Below are positions 58,418 through 64,000 of a DNA stretch of 64,000 nt, one piece after another; positions within the stretch are counted from its first letter, which is position 1, and every line of letters begins with the position of its first letter. The stretch covers positions 9,569,357 through 9,633,356 of the forward strand of contig CM058236.1 in the NCBI GenBank assembly GCA_030180135.1, given 5' to 3'. Source of the stretch: Orychophragmus violaceus (lineage: Eukaryota > Streptophyta > Magnoliopsida > Brassicales > Brassicaceae). The position numbers and the translations under genes are program-made. The notes beneath the pieces were generated by a model that searched no databases, was not told the origin of the DNA, and saw only the letters and a program-made list of their open reading frames with translations.

Positions 58418-58918
58418 GGAATATGGAAGAGGAACACATTCTTCGTCAAGTTATGAATTGTAACTCGTTTATCCTTCCCCCACAAGAATTTTAGAACTCC
58501 CCAAATATTCCCATAATTAGGCGAGTTTCGGTAGAAAATACCTACTATGAAGTCAGAGTAAATTTTTGTGCCAGGCTCGATTACCGCATCGGGAACCTTG
58601 AGTCGAGGAATCCGATTAGGTTGAACAGAGACGAGAATGGAAGATTTTGGAAACTTAGACCCATTTTGGTCTTTGAAGATTGCTTGCCAGATGAGCAGAA
58701 GCAGGCCAGTCACCAGAATTTGGAAACATAAACTTTCTCGATGTCACAGAAGACCTGGGAGCAGAGGCATTAGCTTTCGGAGAAACTGGAATTGACGACG
58801 ACTTCAAAGATGGAGGAGTAGGGAGAAGGGGGACGGACTCCTCCACTAAATCCTTGAACTCAGAGGAAGCTCCAGTTTGAACCGCATCTACCATTTTAGA
58901 ATCAACAGGAGACAACAA
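58418..58918 (-). pseudogene. DUF4283-type ORF of element X2, N-terminal part
   Basis: The frame 58918-58655 starts MLSPVDSKMVDAVQTGASSE. After a frame change 58713-58418 continues SKFPKSSILVSVQPNRIPRL, KVPDAVIEPGTKIYSDFIVG and LWGKDKRVTIHNLTKNVFLF, the DUF4283-like core, where copia E cuts it. Better preserved than in X1 but not open end to end. Confidence 0.6.
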
Positions 58919-60192
58919 CGGTGCATGAGAGAGAACCAGGGACGAGAAGGGAAGATGGTGGGGGAAAGGAAGAGGAGGTCCGGTGGAGCGGAGGGACCGG
59001 TGGCGGCACCGGAGAGCCGGTCATGGCGAAGAGGGGACGAATTCAAGGGAGGGGTTAGGGATTTTCACTATCGCTTTTTGAGAGGAAAACGCTCAGGTCC
59101 ATGTGCTAAAATAATATACATGTAACCTTCAGTGCTCTTACACCTCTAATCCATTTTGTTTTATGGTCTATGACAGATGTAATAAGCGGTGAACATGGAG
59201 TAGGTATTTATCTTTTAGGGATGAGAATCAATTATTGGGGTCTTCGGGTATGTATCTCGACCGATATCCAAGGGAGAAAGGAGGTAAAGCCTATAAGAGG
59301 ACAAATAAGATATTTCCCTTCCAAAGATTCTTTGATACCTAACTCAAATTGTACAATCTGTTTGAAAAGTGAATGAGAGTTCTAATGAGGAGTTTTATCC
59401 CTAGATCAAAGCTCTTACATGTTGATGGGTGTTTAGTTACCGGGAAAATACTATTAAACGATCAGAAGAGAAGGGTTGGAAATCTCTCCTCTTCGCAAAT
59501 CTATTTTGTAGTTTCCTTCATGTTTGGCGAGATATCCTAATTATTAAAGTTTCTACCACTTTTCAGGATTTTGGGACAGTCGCATTCGATCCATTGTAAA
59601 ACTCTTATGTTCTAACTCTATGGAATATCATGTAATCTTGTTGCATACCATATTCATCATGTTCGGTTAGTTGCCATTTCTTTATGGATTTGTTGACTTC
59701 TAAGTTGTGCATGTCTAACTATTTATCTTCCTAGATTCATCCGTGTAAAATTGGTTTCAATAATAATATAAATTTATACAGCTATAAATTTATAATATTA
59801 TTAGAACTATATATTTATATATGTGTTTTAAAAAATTATTGATTTGTTACTTTGTTCAATTTTATTAGTTTATACATTAATCTAATTTGAAATCAACAGT
59901 ATAATTAGTTTATCATATTATTAATTTATGAAGTATTTTATTATCAAAAAAAATTTAAGGGTCTTATTTTTGGGTGACAAGGTTAAAGATTTTTTTTTTT
60001 GTTAACTAAGAGAAGTTTGGAAAGTGTAGTAGGATCAGAACAAGACACTTCTCTCTACGTAACCACTAGCTCACTTTATTTTGTGGTTTTAGTTTAATTT
60101 TGTGATCTTTTTGTTAGTGTCGAATTAAAAGCATGCCTATAAAGCATTCAAAATGAGTACCCAATTTTATAGGTCCTAGTTTTTTAGAAAAT
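58919..60192 (-). other. Element X2, 5' leader and flank
   Basis: Counterpart of 42045-43054 plus 48943-49060 in X1, including the uninterrupted LINE target at about 60065. No gene. Ends where gypsy G starts. Confidence 0.6.
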
Positions 60193-60594
60193 TGTTGGTA
60201 TGGGTTTAACCTCCATCCATAAGCCCATTAGAAACTTTGTTAAAACCATAAGATCATCTCGGTCCAAGAAAGACAAGTCCGCTAAGGAGTCAATGATCCA
60301 AAAGTAAGTCAACATCCAAGCGCTATATATAGTACCATTAACTCTTCATTTTAGACATATTGTAGTTTGCGAGAGTGCCGAGCTACTTCTATAAAGCTCC
60401 GACCTCAAGCAATATTTAAGGAGCACGTCATTTAACGGACTCCCACCTCGTACCATCATGTTCATCGCTCGGCTTCGACCTTAAGACTAATAAAGAACAG
60501 TTTCGACCTCATTTAAGTTTACCCTGCACCTCGTAGTTCGGACATTCCAGACCGTAGCCCGGCTTTCATACTAGATCGAATTTCCGTAACAACA
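60193..60594 (+). repeat. 5' LTR of gypsy G
   Basis: TGTTGGTATGGG...GTAACAACA. Right edge placed by the primer site. Confidence 0.78.
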
Positions 60595-60596
60595 AC

Positions 60597-60614
60597 TGGC
60601 GCCAATTGTGGGAA
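60597..60614 (+). promoter_or_regulatory. Primer-binding site of gypsy G
   Basis: TGGCGCCAATTGTGGGAA begins two bases after the LTR. TGGCGCC is the usual start of gypsy primer sites; the tRNA is not certain. Confidence 0.65.
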
Positions 60615-60656
60615 ACCGAGAAAATTTTCTACACTCTAAGACGAAGCCGAGATGAC

Positions 60657-61902
60657 ATGACCTCCTCCAACGAATAACAACCCAAAATTGCCCGAGCAAA
60701 CTCGGAGCCCGCTCGCCCCGAGCTCGGAGCCACCAAGCCCATCAAACGAAACACGATCACCAATCTCACCAACCAGCGTCCGGACTAACAAGCGAGGGTA
60801 ACCAACTCCCGCCAAGACGGAGCACGTTCGGACGGACAGGACCAGGACGTTCCTTCTCTCATAAAAACTCTAATAGCGCAAGTCGACGAGTTGACCAGGG
60901 ATAACAATGCTCGCTTCGATGTGCTCGCGAGCAATCAAGATACGTGTAAGAAACGGATTAACTAACTACAAACCGCCGGGCTTCAAGCGTCCCAAGCAAC
61001 CGACAACCCCATTCCGCGACTCCAAAGGGTTCTGTTCGGAGAAGCACCACCCCTAAATACTGAATCGAAAAGGCGATCACCTATCCACTCGGGACCGTCG
61101 CAGACCGGATTCTACCAAAGCCAAGCAGGAGCTAGCAGAAACAGCGAGCTCGAGTCACTCAAGATTCAGTTGGATCACATGACATTGAAAGTTCACAAAG
61201 TGACTAGCTCAGCCGCTGAAATAGATCGGGTCCTGAAGAAGACCCAGAACACACCATTCACGAGCAGAATAACGGGAACGCCGATCATACACCCCGGGAA
61301 AATAAAACTACCCACTTACGACGGCAGCTTGGATCCACAACAGTACCTGACGGCCTTTAATATTGCAATGGGACGAGCTCAATTTTCACCTCAGGAGCGC
61401 GACGCTGGTTTCTGCCAGTTATTCGTTGAGAACTTGAGCGGTGCCGCCCTCAACTGGTTCTCGCGCCTAGAGGCGCACTCCATCGAGAACTACCACCAGC
61501 TGACGACCTCCTTTGTGAAGCACTACTCCATGTTCATCCAGGAGGGAGCCTCGAGCGCCAACCTCTGGGCCGTAAGCCAAGGACCAAAAGAAACCCTCAT
61601 ATCCTACATCGACAGATTCAAAGTCATTGTCTCCAAAATCACGGTAACCGATAACGAGGAACTCCCGGCACTTCGAAATGGGCTTTGATACGAATCGTCA
61701 TTCCGCGACGAACTTGCCATAAACAAGCCGCAAACCCTCGAAGACGCCCTCCACCGAGCGGCCGTCTTCGTTGAAATAAAAGAGGAGAAAGACCTACTCG
61801 CCAAGAAATTCGCCTCAGCTAAGAAGGGAAAAGATACGACGTCCGAAAGACCCGACAACAAAGGAAAGAAGGCCACAACGTTCTATGTCGGAGAACAGTA
61901 AG
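60657..61902 (+). pseudogene. gag: Gypsy G Gag, interrupted
   Basis: A degenerate N-terminal part (stops near 60661 and 60785) leads into PSLIKTLIAQVDELTRDN. The Retrotrans_gag core is open from 61170: IKLPTYDGSLDPQQYLTAFN, CQLFVENLSGAALNWFSRL, SYIDRFKVIVSK. It stops at TGA 61686-61688, where relatives have a tryptophan (GLWYESSF). It then continues in frame (YESSFRDELAINKPQTLEDA) to a TAA at 61900-61902. A zinc-knuckle-like CNFHQRSRHSTAEC follows at about 62007-62048. Confidence 0.78.
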
Positions 61903-62066
61903 CAAGTCAACAGGCGTCCCAGCAGCCAGGGCGCAGCCATACGTACAATCAACAAAGTCGAGCATGGAACAAGTATGTGCGAACCGACGATCTGGAAAAG
62001 GCTCTCTGCAATTTTCACCAACGCTCTAGGCATAGCACCGCAGAATGCTGAAATATCCAAAGCCTC

Positions 62067-62975
62067 TTGTTCGGCGAGTACCAAAAAGGAATGACGAACA
62101 TAACCAACTGCAACGCTCCGGCAGCACCCCCCGGGAACCGAGAGACACCGCGACAACCCAAAAACGAGGGAGAACGGTTCAAACTCGTCCAAGAGGAAAA
62201 GGCGAGGCAAGCAGACCAACAAAGAGTAGAGCAGAGCGACATCGACGCAGACCTATCAAAGCGAACCCCCGATGACGAAGAGGAGGACGCGCCCACACCC
62301 ATAAAACAAATTAACATGATTATGGGAGGGTTTCCCGCTTGTAACGATTCGGTACGATCGATAACAGCCTACAGCCAAAAAGCCGACGCATGGCAGCAAT
62401 GGAACAGGAACGCCCCCAGAAGAACTGATACCAGGCACCAAAATTACCTTCACCGCAGAGGCGAAGAAGGCCTCGACAAGCCACATAACGACCCGCTCGT
62501 CGTCGAACTTCAGATCGGAAAAGTCCTGGTTGACACAGGAATCTCGGTCGACCTCATATTCGAAGAAACTTTGCAGAGGATGGAGCTCTGCGGCTACAGA
62601 ATGAAGCGTTCGGAAAAACCCCTCACCGGGTTCGCCGGAGACACAACCACCACGATCGGGACGATCAACTTACCAGTACACGTCGGACGCATCACCAAGT
62701 TTGTCAAGTTCGTCGTCATAGACCGACCCGCAATCTCCAACATGATCTTTGGAACCCCTTGGATTCACGCCATGAGAGCAATACCCTCAATATATCATCA
62801 ATGCATAAAATTCCCGACCCCAGGAGGGATGTTCACGCTCCGAGGCAGCAAGAAAGTCTCAAGATACTGCTTCACAGTGGAACGCAAGGTAAAACAAACA
62901 TCGTGCCTAGTATCTGAGCAAATGATCACCGCTTCGGATCCGGAAGAGGATGGGCAAGATTCGTCCCTTGATTAA
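62067..62975 (+). CDS. Gypsy G aspartic protease region (302 aa)
   Basis: An open frame whose first 85 residues are a charged linker following the Gag knuckle (PNEN-type, EEKARQADQQ). IGKVLVDTGISVDLIFEETL has the catalytic DTG at residues 156-158. Residues 223-251 (ISNMIFGTPWIHAMRAIPSI, HQCIKFPT) match the conserved block after the protease in Tat-type gypsies. The frame ends soon after in an acidic tail, where RT would normally continue. The first ATG is probably not a real start; in relatives this is part of a gag-pro polyprotein. Confidence 0.72.
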   Translation: MFGEYQKGMTNITNCNAPAAPPGNRETPRQPKNEGERFKLVQEEKARQADQQRVEQSDIDADLSKRTPDDEEEDAPTPIKQINMIMGGFPACNDSVRSITAYSQKADAWQQWNRNAPRRTDTRHQNYLHRRGEEGLDKPHNDPLVVELQIGKVLVDTGISVDLIFEETLQRMELCGYRMKRSEKPLTGFAGDTTTTIGTINLPVHVGRITKFVKFVVIDRPAISNMIFGTPWIHAMRAIPSIYHQCIKFPTPGGMFTLRGSKKVSRYCFTVERKVKQTSCLVSEQMITASDPEEDGQDSSLD

Positions 62976-63398
62976 AAAAAATCGCCCCATCAATCATCAC
63001 CTTCACAAGTAAATCCTAAAAACTTTACCTAAATATATAAGTACAAGTAATCGAGCTACGGTTCAAAGTGTGTAAAATAAATAACTACGCTCGGCTTGAT
63101 CTCTCCTCGGAGAGTACCTAGGCAACCTATACTTGGTACAACCGCTTTCATATTTAAATCAAAAAGTCCTTTTTCTTATAACTACGCCCCCTAACACCTA
63201 ACTATCGACATTATGGCCAAATGATCGATCCAATAAACACGTGTCCGATGCACAGTGACATTGCATCACATCGTCGATTTTAGCGACATCTAAGCCGGGG
63301 CCAGACCCGCAAGAGTCCTTAGAAAAAGTTTTGTAAGCCAGACCTCCTCCGTATAACAATGTTCAAGGACTCCATAGGATAAACCGATCACGTATTCT
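62976..63398 (+). other. Gypsy G non-coding 3' segment
   Basis: A run of A residues, then AT-rich sequence with no frame of note. Possibly the retained linker of an internal deletion. Confidence 0.4.
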
Positions 63399-64000
63399 GT
63401 AATACCCTGTATCAAGAAATGGCAACGGGCAGCAGAATAGTCAACGAGGGGCATTTTCGTAATTTGTCGAAGATGAGGGGCATTTTGGTAATTTTACCAA
63501 AATGCGAGCCGGAAGCTGAGACGGGCCAAATGTTATTATTTTTAAGTAAAGAAAACATTTATAAGACCAAGAATGGTGGAAACGGGCCGTAGATGAGTTT
63601 TTCGGGTTATCGGGAATGGAAACCGATAAAACCGACAAAACTTGTAAAATCCATAACGGGAGCTACGGGTGTCCCTTTGAGGCAATTCAAATTGCTAAAT
63701 TCATCTAAAATCATCAAGAATATGATTATGTGGATTGGAAGATTAATGGAAGCAGATATGGGGTTTTTGGAGAATTAAGTGCAAATAATCATTTTATTTG
63801 GCAAGTCATGGGATATAAATGAAACTTGCTGATCAAGTAACAAATAATAAATTTTATTTGTTGCTGAGGAAGGAGAATCACGTGGCATAGTGAAAGAAGT
63901 AGAGAAGAGAAGAAATTGGGCTTGGACTTACAACAAAATCAAAGAATCAACAAATATGTTTGGCCCAAGTTGCATGAAGAGACTTAATGCCCAAGCTACA
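63399..64000. repeat. LTR of a further gypsy element, partial
   Basis: TGTAATACCCTGTATCAAG is a typical start of plant chromovirus-type LTRs, and the GGGGCATTTTCGTAATTT / GGGGCATTTTGGTAATTT tandem just after is common in such LTRs. The right end is outside the window; orientation unknown. Confidence 0.5.

Larger units (their letters stand above)
60193..63398 (+). mobile_element. Tat-like gypsy G, gag-protease only, 3' end not found
   Basis: LTR 60193-60594, TGGCGCC primer site, Gag with a stop codon, an open protease, then about 420 bp of non-coding DNA before another LTR begins. No RT, RNase H or integrase. The 3' LTR is either beyond the window or lost. GC content and codon use differ clearly from the AT-rich surroundings. 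Confidence 0.8.

Overview
This is a stretch of plant nuclear heterochromatin, most likely pericentromeric DNA of a Brassicaceae species. The basis is degenerate TTTAGGG (plant telomere-type) arrays, tRNA-iMet primer sites on copia elements, an Athila/Tat-like gypsy with a tRNA-Asp-type primer site, a plant L1-type LINE and Helitron-like termini. The species cannot be named from the sequence. I see no intact host gene, no tRNA or rRNA gene, and nothing bacterial or viral. Almost every base belongs to a transposable element or its remains.

Layout. 1-3495: minus-strand copia copy A, cut by the window edge. 3496-4586 and 11810-13540: one decayed gypsy-like element, split by copia copy B (4587-11809, + strand, target duplication CCCTG). 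13841-26532: a non-autonomous Athila/Tat-like gypsy (minus strand, duplication TATAC) whose left LTR was later hit by copia copy C (14945-22290, + strand, duplication TAAAC). 27086-30380: a different, gag-only copia D (minus strand, duplication GAACT). 30816-31898: a segment bounded by inverted Helitron-like ends. 31900-49060 and 49880-60192: two paralogous copies (X1, X2) of an element with telomere-like arrays and a broken DUF4283-type ORF. X1 was hit by copia copy F (34614-41667, + strand, duplication GTAAA) and by a 5'-truncated LINE (43055-48932). X2 was hit by copia copy E (50990-58417, minus strand, duplication GGAAT) and by a Tat-like gypsy G (from 60193). The window ends in another LTR (from 63399).

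How the parts relate. Copies A, B, C, E and F are one copia family. Each carries an open gag with a CCHC knuckle. The protease, integrase, RT and RNase H are reduced to remnants that share the same frameshift, the same stop codons and the same large RT deletion. Yet the LTR pairs of B, C, E and F differ by only about 4, 0, 1 and 1 positions by eye. So a defective master was copied recently, which requires reverse transcriptase and integrase supplied from elsewhere. None of the LTR elements here has a usable RT. The only substantial RT is in the LINE, and that ORF is broken too.
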